From: Reichenbachiella faecimaris
GTDB taxonomy: Bacteria > Bacteroidota > Bacteroidia > Cytophagales > Cyclobacteriaceae
DNA length: 64,000 bases
Assembly: GCF_900176375.1 (NCBI RefSeq)
Contig: NZ_FWYF01000003.1
Location: forward strand, 558,001 to 622,000
Reading direction: 5' to 3'
The stretch's first letter is position 1. Every line of letters starts with the position of its first letter. Of this stretch, positions 16,746-27,085 are shown piece by piece. The notes beneath the pieces were generated by a model, which saw only the letters and a list, made by a program, of their open reading frames with translations, had not been told where the DNA came from and ran no database searches. The translations under genes and the position numbers were made by a program.

Positions 16746-19700
16746 TTATTTTTCCAGAATTATCTTTTGCCTGCTAGACTTGCTGTTGCTCACAGTTTCT
16801 AAGATATAAATTCCTCGTTCTAATTGTGCCACGTCCAGTTGTGATATAGGTTCTGAATTTGACTCCTTTAGCATGACCAGATTTCCTGAAAGCGAATATA
16901 TTTTCACCATTTCCAAATGTCCTTTTCCTGCGAAATTAAGCATCCCTTTAGATGGGTTTGGATAAATATCATAGCTAAACAAATCATCCGCAACATCTGC
17001 TACTATGACTGTCATGACATCAGAGGTAGATTCACACTCACCGTTTGATGCAATGACGTGGTAGCTGCCGTTTAGTGTTACTTCATATGTATTTAACGTT
17101 GCCCCACTTATTGGTGCACCATCTTTAAACCATTCATAGTTTTCTGCTCCATCGGCAACGCTCAGCTCGAAATCTGACTCAGTTATTGTAACGTCAGGGT
17201 AAGAATTGACTGTCACGTTTACTGTGCTTTCAAAAGTCAATTCACAATCAGAATCTGTTACTAAAATGCTAAGCTCTGTTCCGCTTGTCAATTCAGCACT
17301 GGATAGCACAATCAAGTCACCATTACCAGTTACATTAGAACCAGAAGGTTGTTCCAATGTTTCATCTATAAATTGATAAATCAAGCCTTCAATTGAATTT
17401 GAGATATTAATACTTACCACCTCACCCGCACAAAGTTCAAATTCTGTAGAACTGATTGACGTCTCAGCTATTTCTGATACTTCTAGATTCAATTCTTCCG
17501 AGTATGATGTACAATGTGAATCGTCTTGGTATATTTCAATGAAGTACTCCTCTGATTTCAAATTGGATCCGAGGTCAAAATTAAGAGTAGCACCATTTCC
17601 TTCTTGACTATCTCCTAGTGAATTATTTGAACCAACTGTATACAAGGTATAGTTTTTACCTACTTCAGAGTTTGTGACTTGTACAGTTGTTGTTTCTCCT
17701 GGACATAGTTTGGGTTCTGCTAATGCAATAGTAGCCGTATTTGTCATGGTTTCAAGTATCTGTAAAAAGTCTGTCTTCGTTTCAATAAAGCTATTTTCAT
17801 CACTATCAGTGATAGTAAGACTTGCCGTTTTGCTGCCAGTAGTGGAATAATTTACTTCATGTGGTCCTTTACCTGATGCTGTTGCAGGTGATGCATCAGA
17901 ACCAAAATCCCAAGAGTATGATGCCGCTGCTATGGATGAGTTACTATAATAGTAAAGAGGAGTCCCGTTGCAATATTCTTCTTCATAAGATATTGTGAAG
18001 TTTGGTACAACTTCATTGTCTGGTCCAGTAATTTGAATATCATCAATTGCTACTCCAACTTCGACAGCTGCAGCATCGGCTACCCAGTGAAATCTGAATG
18101 CTATAAACGAATTTCCTGATAAATCAGAAATGTCTCTAGTTTTAGTTACATAATCACCATCTGTTGTCCCACTAAATAATGGAATTACTGGCCAACCTTC
18201 ATCTGGATAGTTGTCATTCACTACCGCCTCAATGTCATACCAATCAGTTGCAACTGTCGGCGATAATTGTTCCCAAGATTCACCATCTGTGGTGTATTCT
18301 ACGATAAATCCATCCCATGCCTCTTCTACAGTATAGTTTGCATTGAAAGAGAACTCATAAGTACCATCAGAAGTAAAGTCAAACCAAGGTGTATATATAT
18401 ATGCTCTTGATCTATTTGCATAATTTTCTTCGTCGGGACCAACCACCCATGCGTATTCACCACTTGTAACTCCATCTTTGCCATCTATGTTTGAATTTCC
18501 CAACTCGAAACCTAGACCTCTTACATTATCAACATACGTGTCTCCTGGTTCATTTTCTAGTTCAATCAGGTAATTGACGGGCCTATTGGGAATTACAAAT
18601 ACGTTTTTAGTTATAGACTCACTATCGTCAATTTGTAGAGTCACAGTTTGCCAACCAGATTCACTAAAGCTATGAGTAATATCTTCTGTTGTATAGTTAC
18701 CTCCATCTGAAGTTGACCAGGCATAGTCAGTAATAGTTCCATTTGATTTATTTGTGAAGTCTATTTCATTGCCCTCATAGGCAACATAGAGATCTGCAGT
18801 AAAGTCCGCAAACTTAACATTTGAAAAAGAGAATGAAGTAAATACTCCACGACCGTGAGTTGCTACGGCTACTGCGCCGTCAGATTCTCGATATTGTAGC
18901 ATTCTACTACTCACATTTGCTAGACCTTCATTAGAAGGTTCCCAAATTACGTCTTCAAGGGTGATGTCGTCAGAAGTCCACACGCCCACTTCAGTTGCGA
19001 GTATGACTTGGTTGTTATCCAAAGGATTAAACATTCCCCACCAAACAGGCATATCTGGAAGATCTCCTTCTATATCTATCCAGTTTTCTCCGCTATCTTC
19101 GGAATACCAAGAAGAATTTGCACCGTAATTTCCGACAGTTACTAATATTTTCGAGCCGTTATCAGCTAGATCAATACTTGTTATCGTTCCTGATATTGCC
19201 AATATTTCGGTAACACTTGGAGTACTCGCATTAGCATCTTCGATTTTATTAACTGTCCCTGACGATGTTCCTATGTACAAAACATTATCCTCATAAGGAG
19301 AGGCCATGAAATGGCTTGGAGTACCTCCTATGCTAATGTTCACAGTTGAACTTTCAATTCCTGTTTCTGTAATGGTATATTTATTATATGAATTGCCACC
19401 AGAAGATCTGGCATAAAGAATATTTGCTTCACTATCATAATCACCTTGATTAATAAAGCCGCCAGTGTTGCCAGTGCCAAATGCTTCAAATGTTGTTCCT
19501 CCATCACGAGAAAGGTAATAATTGTTAAAAACGTAACTCGTAATCTGGATGGACGGATCGTCTTGATCAATAAAACAATAGGCACCATCACCTCCTGTGG
19601 CTTCAATAGTAGAATTTACACCAAAGTCGCTAAATTTTTGCGAGCCATTGTCTTGCGAACCAGCAAGCATGTCGTTTGAGTTAACCGAGTTATTTAGAGC

Positions 19701-21092
19701 AACAGCATAAAATTGTGTTACGTTATAGTTGTTATTTCTGGCTGCAAAAGTTGGTTCTGACTGATCAATATTTGAAGAATAAAATACACCTCCATCATTT
19801 CCGAATATAGCTTCACTAGAAGAACCTGGTTTGAATGTAATTGCATGCTGATCAGCATGAACGAAGGGAGCACAAGCTCCTGTCCAATAAGAAATTGCCG
19901 TCCAGGTAGATCCGCCATCTGAAGATTTGTGTAAATCTATTCCTCCTACAATAACTTCACTTTCATCTGAGGGGTTCACCGCCAGAATCAAATCGTACCA
20001 TGCTTGTCCTCTAGAGAAATCGTCAGCATCACTTTCACAAGTGCCTTGTTCAAGATACATCGGAATTGTAATTTGTGTCCAACTGGATCCCCCATCACTA
20101 GATGATGCCATCCATCCTACATTATCGTTGATTTCAGAGGCTGCGTAAATTTTATTTGAGTTGGAGGGAGCAATTGCCACCTCTACTCTATCTCCCCCTA
20201 AATCAGGAGAAACGGAAGTCCAGCTACTGCCTTCATTAGACGATTTGAAAATGTTTCCAACAAATCCAGCGCAATACAAAATATCATCGTTTCCAACTTC
20301 AACATCGGACATATCTACATTTACGTCACTTGGCGAGTCCCAAGTGTCTCCTCCATCATCTGAAATTTTGATTCCAGTACTGGTTGCAGCTACTATAACA
20401 GAATTTGATGTTATTACAATTTTGGAAGTATATCCAAAATCTTCGGTATTACTTAGTTGATTCCACGATGCTCCAGAGTCGGTGGACTTCCAAATGCCAG
20501 TACCTCTAAAGTCACGAGTCCATCTTTCACCAGTTCCAGCATAAAAGGTAGCGGTTGCGTTGGGGTCATGGGCTAAAGAAGAAATTGACAAATTTGCCAT
20601 AAAATCATCAACATTCGTCCATGCTGCGTCTTCGTCAGTGATATCATCTATATACCATATACCCCCTGAAACACCACCAGCCCACACTTTTTTATTTGTG
20701 TCATCATTTGGGTCAAACATAAGGGCTCGGGTTCTTCCACCAACATTATTCGGGCCTCTTTCGGCCCATTCAACGCCAGCTATAGCTCTGGTGCTTGCTT
20801 TTTTTGCTAATTTTTCTTTTGCTAAATCAAAAGCTTTTATTTTTTTCTGTACAGGGGGGTAACCTAGACTTAAATCCTTGGTTGTTTCAAATTCCTGAAG
20901 CAAGGCTAAATCTGGTCGGTCTCTTTTTGGAAGATTTTTTATTTCTTCATAAGACAAGTTCTTTACTTTTTCATATTTCTCAATTTGGGAAATATATGGG
21001 TTTCTCTCTTCTGTTTTTTTGTTCCCATATTTAATTAAAAATACGGATACTAGAAGAGCCACAAGTGTGGTTGCTAGTATAGGTTTTCTCAT
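16746..21092 (-). CDS. Giant T9SS-secreted protein with sortilin/BNR-like propeller and PKD-type domains
   Basis: 1448 residues. An N-terminal hydrophobic export segment (residues 5-22) is followed by a linker. A large propeller region (about 110-780) carries repeated Asp-box-like motifs such as STDSGASWNQL, SDDGGDTWDSP, SSNEGSSWTSV and SSDGGSSWTQI, as in VPS10/BNR proteins. Next come PKD-like domains (ITDYAWSTSDGGNYTTEDITHSF; ASYSWDFGSDASPATASGKG), Ig-like segments, and a C-terminal type A sorting domain (YDIYPNPSKGMLNF ... LERGIYIL). The C-terminus directs secretion by the Bacteroidota type IX system and surface attachment. The propeller's ligand is unknown. Terminators flank both ends. Confidence 0.88.
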   Translation of the reverse strand: MRKPILATTLVALLVSVFLIKYGNKKTEERNPYISQIEKYEKVKNLSYEEIKNLPKRDRPDLALLQEFETTKDLSLGYPPVQKKIKAFDLAKEKLAKKASTRAIAGVEWAERGPNNVGGRTRALMFDPNDDTNKKVWAGGVSGGIWYIDDITDEDAAWTNVDDFMANLSISSLAHDPNATATFYAGTGERWTRDFRGTGIWKSTDSGASWNQLSNTEDFGYTSKIVITSNSVIVAATSTGIKISDDGGDTWDSPSDVNVDMSDVEVGNDDILYCAGFVGNIFKSSNEGSSWTSVSPDLGGDRVEVAIAPSNSNKIYAASEINDNVGWMASSSDGGSSWTQITIPMYLEQGTCESDADDFSRGQAWYDLILAVNPSDESEVIVGGIDLHKSSDGGSTWTAISYWTGACAPFVHADQHAITFKPGSSSEAIFGNDGGVFYSSNIDQSEPTFAARNNNYNVTQFYAVALNNSVNSNDMLAGSQDNGSQKFSDFGVNSTIEATGGDGAYCFIDQDDPSIQITSYVFNNYYLSRDGGTTFEAFGTGNTGGFINQGDYDSEANILYARSSGGNSYNKYTITETGIESSTVNISIGGTPSHFMASPYEDNVLYIGTSSGTVNKIEDANASTPSVTEILAISGTITSIDLADNGSKILVTVGNYGANSSWYSEDSGENWIDIEGDLPDMPVWWGMFNPLDNNQVILATEVGVWTSDDITLEDVIWEPSNEGLANVSSRMLQYRESDGAVAVATHGRGVFTSFSFSNVKFADFTADLYVAYEGNEIDFTNKSNGTITDYAWSTSDGGNYTTEDITHSFSESGWQTVTLQIDDSESITKNVFVIPNRPVNYLIELENEPGDTYVDNVRGLGFELGNSNIDGKDGVTSGEYAWVVGPDEENYANRSRAYIYTPWFDFTSDGTYEFSFNANYTVEEAWDGFIVEYTTDGESWEQLSPTVATDWYDIEAVVNDNYPDEGWPVIPLFSGTTDGDYVTKTRDISDLSGNSFIAFRFHWVADAAAVEVGVAIDDIQITGPDNEVVPNFTISYEEEYCNGTPLYYYSNSSIAAASYSWDFGSDASPATASGKGPHEVNYSTTGSKTASLTITDSDENSFIETKTDFLQILETMTNTATIALAEPKLCPGETTTVQVTNSEVGKNYTLYTVGSNNSLGDSQEGNGATLNFDLGSNLKSEEYFIEIYQDDSHCTSYSEELNLEVSEIAETSISSTEFELCAGEVVSINISNSIEGLIYQFIDETLEQPSGSNVTGNGDLIVLSSAELTSGTELSILVTDSDCELTFESTVNVTVNSYPDVTITESDFELSVADGAENYEWFKDGAPISGATLNTYEVTLNGSYHVIASNGECESTSDVMTVIVADVADDLFSYDIYPNPSKGMLNFAGKGHLEMVKIYSLSGNLVMLKESNSEPISQLDVAQLERGIYILETVSNSKSSRQKIILEK

Positions 21093-21185
21093 AATAATAT
21101 CAAGTTTGAATCAAACATTGGTTGAATGTAATCTGCAATCTAGCAGGCATTTTTGAAGTATATTGTTCTTTTTTGAAATTTCTTC

Positions 21186-21223
21186 AAAAAAAAAGGGGTT
21201 TGATATTTCATCAAACCCCTTTT
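21186..21223 (-). terminator. Intrinsic terminator after sod
   Basis: Perfect 14-bp stem (21191-21204 with 21210-21223) and 5-nt loop. On the minus strand it is followed by a run of T (the A-run at 21186-21194). It lies 29 bp after the superoxide dismutase stop codon. Confidence 0.9.
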
Positions 21224-21251
21224 AGACAAAATATTATTCGTTTTGTTCTTT

Positions 21252-21854
21252 TTATTTTGCAGCAGCGAATCTTTTGTTCACTTCTTCCCAGTTTATCACA
21301 TTAAAAAATGCGTTGATGTAATCTGGGCGTCTGTTTTGGTAGTTTAGGTAATAAGCGTGTTCCCAAACATCAAGTCCTAAGATCGGTGTGCCGCCACAGC
21401 CTACGCCTGGCATCAATGGATTATCTTGGTTGGCAGAAGAACAAACTTCTAATTTTCCATCTTTTACGCAAAGCCAAGCCCATCCTGATCCAAATCTAGT
21501 TGCACCTGCTTTAGCAAATGCGTCTTTGAAAGCGTCGAACGAACCGAAAGCAGAATCAATAGCGTCAGCTATATCACCCGTAGGGTTTCCTCCACCATTA
21601 GGGCTCATCACTGTCCAGAACAAGGAGTGGTTGAAGTGTCCACCACCATTGTTTCTTACAGCAGGAACATCTGAATGCTCTGAGCAAAGTGCTTCAATAG
21701 ATTTGCCTTCCATTTCAGTACCGGCAATCGCTCCATTCAAATTAGTAACATACGCATTGTGGTGTTTTCCGTGATGGATTTCCATTGTGCGTGCGTCGAT
21801 ATGTGGTTCCAATGCATCGTGTGCATAGGGTAATGATGGTAATTCAAAAGCCAT
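21252..21854 (-). CDS. Superoxide dismutase, Mn/Fe family
   Basis: 200 residues, normal length, no signal peptide, so cytoplasmic. Metal ligands are His27 ([10 protein letters not shown]), His76 ([11 protein letters not shown]), Asp162 and His166 (LDVWEHAYY). The Gly at the GGGHFNH position and the Gln in [11 protein letters not shown] are more like Mn-type than Fe-type enzymes, but cambialistic use cannot be excluded from sequence. It converts superoxide to peroxide and oxygen. The gene stands alone with its own terminator. Confidence 0.95.
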   Translation of the reverse strand: MAFELPSLPYAHDALEPHIDARTMEIHHGKHHNAYVTNLNGAIAGTEMEGKSIEALCSEHSDVPAVRNNGGGHFNHSLFWTVMSPNGGGNPTGDIADAIDSAFGSFDAFKDAFAKAGATRFGSGWAWLCVKDGKLEVCSSANQDNPLMPGVGCGGTPILGLDVWEHAYYLNYQNRRPDYINAFFNVINWEEVNKRFAAAK

Positions 21855-22067
21855 GATAAATCTATATTTATGTTAAAAAAAACTGTTCAGTAAAGTTAAT
21901 TGTAAATCTAAAATAAAAGTAAGCAATTGATCATTCTATTCTATGTGATAATAGAATCAAGATATAAGCACCAAGATTCAAGACTAAAGAGATACTAGAG
22001 GTACAGTTTTTTTGAACTGAACATGAGAAGAAGAAAATTATAACAGGGTTGATAAGGTCTGTCAACT

Positions 22068-22517
22068 TTATCCTCTCATTTGTTTGAAGAAGTTAGTGAT
22101 TAACTCACGGCACTCATTGGCTAGAATACCAGGCGTTACTATGGCTTTTGGGTGTGTGGCATTGGGTGCCATTTTTGAATAGCCTCTTTTATCATCACTT
22201 GCTCCAAAAATAATTTCATCTAGTTGCGACCAGTATGTGGCTCCTGCGCACATGGCGCATGGTTCGAGTGTTACATATAGCTTGCAGCCCGCGAGATATT
22301 TAGTGCCAAGGTAATTTTCCGCAGCTGTGATCGCCAGAATCTCTGCATGTGCGGTGACATCATTCAGTTTTTCTACCTGGTTGTAAGCTCGGGATATAAT
22401 CTTATTTTCACACACGACTACAGCGCCTACTGGTACCTCATTCTCTTCAAACGCATATTGTGCTTGCTTGAGCGCTTCCTTCATGAAAGCCTCGTCACTA
22501 TGTAGTCCAGGAATCAT
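22068..22517 (-). CDS. tadA: tRNA adenosine(34) deaminase-type protein
   Basis: 149 residues. The zinc site of the cytidine/deoxycytidylate deaminase fold is complete: HAEILA (His plus catalytic Glu) and PCAMCAG. EVPVGAVVV and SDDKRGYSKM fit TadA, which makes inosine at the tRNA wobble position. A guanine-deaminase-like paralogue is possible, as these look alike. The start overlaps the upstream gene by 4 bp. Confidence 0.82.
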   Translation of the reverse strand: MIPGLHSDEAFMKEALKQAQYAFEENEVPVGAVVVCENKIISRAYNQVEKLNDVTAHAEILAITAAENYLGTKYLAGCKLYVTLEPCAMCAGATYWSQLDEIIFGASDDKRGYSKMAPNATHPKAIVTPGILANECRELITNFFKQMRG

Positions 22518-23071
22518 TTTTTCTTTTTGATGAATTCTACGCTATTCATAATATCAGCTAGCTGTGGCTGCCATTCGTTTTGCAATTGAACTGGGCTGGT
22601 AAAGTTGAATACCCAAGAGTGGCTGCCCACAATCATGTATTGGATGTAGGTATATTTTTTGACAGGGCTTTGAGCCCTAAAAGACTGGGTATCTGGTTTA
22701 ATGGTTGAAATAAATTCGAAGTAGGCTGCTTTTCGTCCATTTATCTCTTTGATGCCCTGACTTATCATTTCTATTTTGTCATAGAAGTTGTAAATATTGG
22801 ATTTTTGGAAACTGACCATAATCTCAAGGTCATCTGCGATCCATTCTGTCACCGTTTTGTTGATGCCTAAATCTATAACGACAGTCTCATTTGTATAAAT
22901 GGCAATTGGGCGTTTAGTAGTAAAATAACGGCTGGCTACTTCGTCATCAGTCATCAGCCTGAAATTAGATGGAATCATCATTGTAATCTCTTCCGTGACA
23001 TTGACTTTAGTCAAATCCTGAGCTGAAAAACTGGGGAAGAGTAAGCATAGAAATAAAAAGACACCCATCAT
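22514..23071 (-). CDS. Secreted protein of unknown function
   Basis: 185 residues with a signal peptide (MMGVFLFLCLLFPSFSA). The mature part begins QDLTKVNVTEEITMMIPSNF and alternates strand-like segments (GRKAAYFEFIST, YTYIQYMIVGSHSWVFNFTSP). The pattern resembles small lipid- or OmpA-associated PsbP/DUF1795-like folds, but I do not assign it. It is cotranscribed with tadA by a 4-bp overlap, which gives no functional hint. Confidence 0.65.
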   Translation of the reverse strand: MMGVFLFLCLLFPSFSAQDLTKVNVTEEITMMIPSNFRLMTDDEVASRYFTTKRPIAIYTNETVVIDLGINKTVTEWIADDLEIMVSFQKSNIYNFYDKIEMISQGIKEINGRKAAYFEFISTIKPDTQSFRAQSPVKKYTYIQYMIVGSHSWVFNFTSPVQLQNEWQPQLADIMNSVEFIKKKK

Positions 23072-23101
23072 ATTGCGAATTTTTTAAAGCTTGTGAAAAA
23101 T

Positions 23102-23133
23102 CAAAATTAAACTACCTCGCGATGAAGCCCAAA
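23102..23133 (-). promoter_or_regulatory. Bacteroidota-type promoter for the 22514-23071/tadA operon
   Basis: On the minus strand TTTG (23133-23130) is followed after 20 bp by TAATTTTG (23109-23102). This fits the TTTG-N19/20-TAnnTTTG consensus at both boxes. The start codon follows 30 bp further on. Confidence 0.6.
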
Positions 23134-23146
23134 ACAAGACAATGAT

Positions 23147-23154
23147 TAAATTTG
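23147..23154 (+). promoter_or_regulatory. Probable -7 box for aspS
   Basis: TAAATTTG matches TAnnTTTG, 28 bp before the aspS ATG. No TTG at the -33 spacing is present, so support is partial. Confidence 0.4.
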
Positions 23155-23182
23155 CGGCTTCATTTTTTATAATACGATTATT

Positions 23183-24937
23183 ATGCTGAGAACGCAGACT
23201 TGTGGCGAATTGAGATTGGCGGATGCCGGAAAAGAAGTGACACTTTGTGGATGGGTGCAGAAAGTGCGAGACAAAGGAGGAATGGTTTGGATCGATTTAC
23301 GAGATCGCTATGGAATCACTCAGCTCATTTTTGAAGAAGGCCAAATTGCTACTGAGTTAGTTGAGCAAGCAAAGACTGTGGGTCGTGAGTATGTATTGAA
23401 AGCGACAGGTGAGGTAGTAGAGCGATATGCTAAAAATGACAAAATACCGACAGGAGAAATAGAAATAAAAGTGAGCGAATTGGAAGTGCTGAATGCATCC
23501 AAAGTGCCTCCATTTATCATTGACAATGATACGGATGGCGGCGAAGAACTCAGAATGAAATATAGATACCTCGACTTGAGAAGGGAGGAAGTGCGAGAAA
23601 AATTGATGCTTCGTCATAAGATGCTTCAGGCGACTCGATCTTATTTGTCAGATCAAAGCTTCATGGAAGTGGAAACGCCAGTCTTGATCAAATCTACACC
23701 TGAAGGAGCAAGAGACTTTGTAGTCCCTTCCAGGGTGAATAAAGGCGAATTTTATGCTTTGCCTCAGTCGCCACAGACTTTTAAACAATTGTTGATGGTA
23801 TCGGGCTTTGATAGATACTTCCAGATAGTGAAGTGCTTTAGAGATGAAGATTTAAGAGCAGATCGTCAGCCAGAGTTTACTCAAATAGACTGTGAGATGT
23901 CATTTGTGACACAAGAAGATATATTGAATACGTTCGAAGGATTGACTCGTCACCTGTTCAAGCAAGCACTTGATGTGGAGGTGGGTGAATTTGTACAGAT
24001 GCAGTATGATGATGCCATGCGACTCTATGGGTCTGATAAGCCAGATGTGAGGTTTGGAATGCCATTCGTAGAACTTAATGCAGTAGTCCAAAACAAAGGC
24101 TTTAACGTATTTGATCAGGCGGAATTAGTCGTGGGAATTTGTGCAGAGGGGTGTGCTGATTGGACGCGTAAGCAACTAGACGCCTTGACTGACTTTGTGA
24201 AACGCCCCCAAGTAGGAGCAAAGGGCCTCGTATATGTGAAATGCAATGCTGATGGTACCTTTAAATCGTCTGTGGATAAATTTTACTCGCAAGAGGATTT
24301 GAAAACTTGGGCGAGTCAAGCTGAAGCTAAGCCAGGAGATTTGATTTTGGTATTGTCAGGTGATTTGAATGCTACAAGAAAGCAAATGTGTGAATTGAGG
24401 TTGCACATGGGGGATTTGTTGGAGTTGAAGGATCCTATGAACTTCAAACCACTTTGGGTGTTGGATTTTCCACTATTGGAGTGGGATGAAGAAACTGAGC
24501 GTTATCATGCCATGCACCATCCATTTACATCTCCTAAACCTGACGAAATTCCCTTGTTGGATACTGATCCTGGAAAAGTTCATGCCAATGCCTACGATTT
24601 GGTAATCAATGGAGTAGAAATAGGAGGTGGATCTATCAGGATTCATGATAGAGCTACTCAGGCAATGATGTTCAAACACCTTGGGTTTTCTGATGAAGAG
24701 GCGAAAGAGCAGTTTGGCTTCTTGATGGACGCTTTCGAGTATGGGGCACCTCCTCACGGCGGAATTGCTTTTGGATTTGATAGATTATGTTCTATGTTTG
24801 GAGGCTCAGATTCTATTAGAGATTTTATAGCCTTCCCTAAAAATACCTCTGCGCGAGATGTAATGATAGAATCACCTTCTCCTATTGCTAAGGATCAATT
24901 GGACGAGTTGGGACTTGATTTATTGCCTGCTGAATAA
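23183..24937 (+). CDS. aspS: Aspartate-tRNA ligase
   Basis: 584 residues, the bacterial AspRS length. An N-terminal OB-fold anticodon-binding domain ([18 protein letters not shown]) is followed by the class II catalytic core. Motif 2 is [18 protein letters not shown], the bacterial GAD insertion domain lies in the middle, and motif 3 is [16 protein letters not shown]. Charges tRNA-Asp with aspartate. An ATG four bases after its stop begins the next gene, so the two are probably cotranscribed. Confidence 0.96.
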   Translation: MLRTQTCGELRLADAGKEVTLCGWVQKVRDKGGMVWIDLRDRYGITQLIFEEGQIATELVEQAKTVGREYVLKATGEVVERYAKNDKIPTGEIEIKVSELEVLNASKVPPFIIDNDTDGGEELRMKYRYLDLRREEVREKLMLRHKMLQATRSYLSDQSFMEVETPVLIKSTPEGARDFVVPSRVNKGEFYALPQSPQTFKQLLMVSGFDRYFQIVKCFRDEDLRADRQPEFTQIDCEMSFVTQEDILNTFEGLTRHLFKQALDVEVGEFVQMQYDDAMRLYGSDKPDVRFGMPFVELNAVVQNKGFNVFDQAELVVGICAEGCADWTRKQLDALTDFVKRPQVGAKGLVYVKCNADGTFKSSVDKFYSQEDLKTWASQAEAKPGDLILVLSGDLNATRKQMCELRLHMGDLLELKDPMNFKPLWVLDFPLLEWDEETERYHAMHHPFTSPKPDEIPLLDTDPGKVHANAYDLVINGVEIGGGSIRIHDRATQAMMFKHLGFSDEEAKEQFGFLMDAFEYGAPPHGGIAFGFDRLCSMFGGSDSIRDFIAFPKNTSARDVMIESPSPIAKDQLDELGLDLLPAE

Positions 24938-24941
24938 CTAC

Positions 24942-26039
24942 ATGAGGATAACCTTCATTTGCTGTTTTTATCTAATGTGCATTTCCTTTGTCGGATGGGC
25001 GCAAGGGGAAGATAGCGTGAAGGAAAAACGAATCAAGTTTGCTATTTACCCGGCTGTTGGCTACTCGCCAGAAACTAAGGTTAATATTGGAACCATTGCC
25101 TTTTTTGTATTCAACACGAAATCTAAAAACCCTAACTTTCATCGACCTTCATCTGTTACACCTTATGTAGTCTTTACCACCAATAAGCAGATTTTGGTGA
25201 AGTCGGATTTCGACTTGTTTTTTGGCAATGGGATGAACCTCAATATGGAGGCTCGTGGATTTGATTTTCCTGACAACTTTTATGGTATTGGGCCAGATAC
25301 TGATCCAAATATTTCAGAAATTTATACAGACAAGTACATCCAATTCAAGGGAAGTTTATACAAACCAGTTACACCACAGTGGTTTGGTGGTTTGAATTTT
25401 GATTTTCAGTATAATAAGATTGATGGCGTAGTAGACGAGGGGCTTTTAGAAGTAGATCGCCCAGTAGGCCTTGTTGGTGGAAGAAACATGGGGTTAGGTC
25501 CTGGATTCAGAAATGATACACGAAATAGTACCCTGTGGCCAACTCACGGACGGTTTATTAATGTTGGAGCCACTTTTTATGGAAAGGCTTTTGGTGGTGA
25601 ATATAACTATGTGAATTTTCTGGCTGATTACCGTCAATATTTTAAGTTTTTGGGACCTAAGAGTGTCTTAGCTATTCAGTTTAGAATGGATATGACTTCT
25701 GGAGATGATATCCCATTTTATAAGCTAAATAAAATTGGAGGTGGAGGCAGACTTCGAGGTGTTGAACATCGAAATTTATATCGAGATCGACAATCTGTTT
25801 ATTTTCAGATAGAAGCGAGGCAAGAATTATTCTGGCGATTTGGGGGAGTGATTTTCGCTGGGGTAGGAGAAGTGTTTGATGGTTTTGGCGATTTTAGCAG
25901 TCATAAATTGAGAGCGATCTATGGTCTGGGGGGTAGATTTAGAGCGCTTAAAGATGAAAAACTCAACTTTCGCATGGATATGGGCTTTACTGACAATGGG
26001 CAACATGCCTTTTATCTTTCGGTAAGAGAGGCCTTTTGA
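24942..26039 (+). CDS. Outer-membrane beta-barrel (BamA/surface-antigen-like) protein
   Basis: 365 residues from the ATG at 24942. A longer frame from 24885 only overlaps aspS and lacks a signal. MRITFICCFYLMCISFVGWAQ is a signal peptide. The mature part alternates aromatic strands with glycine turns and has GPGFRNDTRNSTLWPTHG and KIGGGGRLRGVEHRN, both familiar from Omp85/bacterial surface-antigen barrels. No POTRA domain precedes the barrel, unlike BamA. The C-terminus ends on Phe, as in outer-membrane barrels. Transport or lipid role unknown. Confidence 0.8.
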   Translation: MRITFICCFYLMCISFVGWAQGEDSVKEKRIKFAIYPAVGYSPETKVNIGTIAFFVFNTKSKNPNFHRPSSVTPYVVFTTNKQILVKSDFDLFFGNGMNLNMEARGFDFPDNFYGIGPDTDPNISEIYTDKYIQFKGSLYKPVTPQWFGGLNFDFQYNKIDGVVDEGLLEVDRPVGLVGGRNMGLGPGFRNDTRNSTLWPTHGRFINVGATFYGKAFGGEYNYVNFLADYRQYFKFLGPKSVLAIQFRMDMTSGDDIPFYKLNKIGGGGRLRGVEHRNLYRDRQSVYFQIEARQELFWRFGGVIFAGVGEVFDGFGDFSSHKLRAIYGLGGRFRALKDEKLNFRMDMGFTDNGQHAFYLSVREAF

Positions 26040-26069
26040 AAGACCTCTCAATTTGTTATTATATTTTTG
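26035..26069 (+). promoter_or_regulatory. Possible promoter for the response-regulator gene
   Basis: TTTG (26035-26038) and TATTTTTG (26062-26069) fit the two Bacteroidota boxes, but the 23-bp spacing is at the long end. A hairpin (GAGAGG/CCTCTC) overlaps the -33 box and the preceding stop codon. Confidence 0.35.
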
Positions 26070-26114
26070 TATTTTGCATAACCAGTTAAGGAAAAAGAGA
26101 AAGAACGATTAATT

Positions 26115-26474
26115 ATGGCAGAAAAGATCAAATTGCTGTATGTGGATGATGAAGCAGCCAACCTAAATGTTTTCAGAATTGCTTTCAAAAGAAAGTACGA
26201 TGTAACCACATGCGAAAGTGCAATAGAAGGGCTCAAGCTCATGGAGGCGAATAAGTACGATGTAATTATTTCAGACCATCGCATGCCCGAAATGACTGGG
26301 GTAGAGTTACTGGAAAAGGTGGGAAATCTTTATCCTGCCATGATAAGAATTATTATCTCAGAATACGTGAATGACGAAATTATTAGAAACGCAATTAAAA
26401 ATTTCGGATTTAACGGAAGCGTTGGCAAACCTTGGGATGCTGATGAGTTGATCGCACTGATCGAAAATAAATAA
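26115..26474 (+). CDS. Stand-alone response-regulator receiver protein
   Basis: 119 residues, just one REC domain. Seen: acidic pocket YVDDEAAN, phospho-acceptor Asp54 in IISDHRMPEMTG, Ser in IIISEYV at the conserved Ser/Thr place, and the Lys in VGKPWDADEL. No output domain follows, so it would act by protein contact, as CheY/Spo0F-like proteins do. No histidine kinase is nearby, so its partner is unknown. The next gene starts 9 bp later. Confidence 0.9.
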   Translation: MAEKIKLLYVDDEAANLNVFRIAFKRKYDVTTCESAIEGLKLMEANKYDVIISDHRMPEMTGVELLEKVGNLYPAMIRIIISEYVNDEIIRNAIKNFGFNGSVGKPWDADELIALIENK

Positions 26475-26483
26475 CTCAACATT

Positions 26484-26879
26484 TTGCAGTTAGAAATTTC
26501 TACACCGGCTCTTTTGTTTCCGGCAATTACCCTATTGCTGTTGGCCTATACCAATCGTTTTTTGGCGTTGGCTACTTTGATAAGAAATCTACATGCAAAA
26601 TACCAACAAGCTGAAACGCAACACATACTGGTAGGTCAGATCAATAATCTTAGAAAACGACTGAATATGGTGCGCAGAATGCAGGCATTTGGGGTGCTCA
26701 GTTTTCTATTGACGGTTGGCTGTATGTTTGCGCTTTTTCAAGAAGGCTTTGTTATGGCCAATTACCTATTCGGAAGTAGTCTCCTTTCTCTTATTACTTC
26801 TTTGATCTTTTCACTTATTGAAATCCAAATGTCTACCAAAGCGCTCAATATTGAATTGAGTGATATGGAGGAGATTTGA
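26484..26879 (+). CDS. DUF2721-family membrane protein
   Basis: 131 residues with three hydrophobic helices: ALLFPAITLLLLAYTNRF near the start, FGVLSFLLTVGCMFALF in the middle and LFGSSLLSLITSLIFSLIEI near the end. RNLHAKYQ and NNLRKRLNMVRRMQ between the helices fit DUF2721. The start codon is TTG; no ATG lies early enough to keep the first helix. Function unknown. The 9-bp gap suggests cotranscription with the receiver protein. Confidence 0.75.
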   Translation: MQLEISTPALLFPAITLLLLAYTNRFLALATLIRNLHAKYQQAETQHILVGQINNLRKRLNMVRRMQAFGVLSFLLTVGCMFALFQEGFVMANYLFGSSLLSLITSLIFSLIEIQMSTKALNIELSDMEEI

Positions 26880-27085
26880 TATTGCATCAAATAGAATCTC
26901 TCTAGTTCAAGCGCATCAGGCATGTCCGTCTTACCTACCGTTTCAACCCAGGCGTGATTCGATTTAATTCTTTAAATAGTGAAAACAATCATGAACCAAA
27001 ATAGATCAAGTTTATATTTAACAATTTACTAAAGTCAACCACAAAGAGTTTATTATCTTTTATCCTTCTACTTAATTTATCCTAT

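Noticed and set aside
24885-24941. Longer start for the outer-membrane barrel gene overlapping aspS
   Set aside because: The extra residues are aspS read in another frame, and the signal peptide begins at the ATG at 24942.
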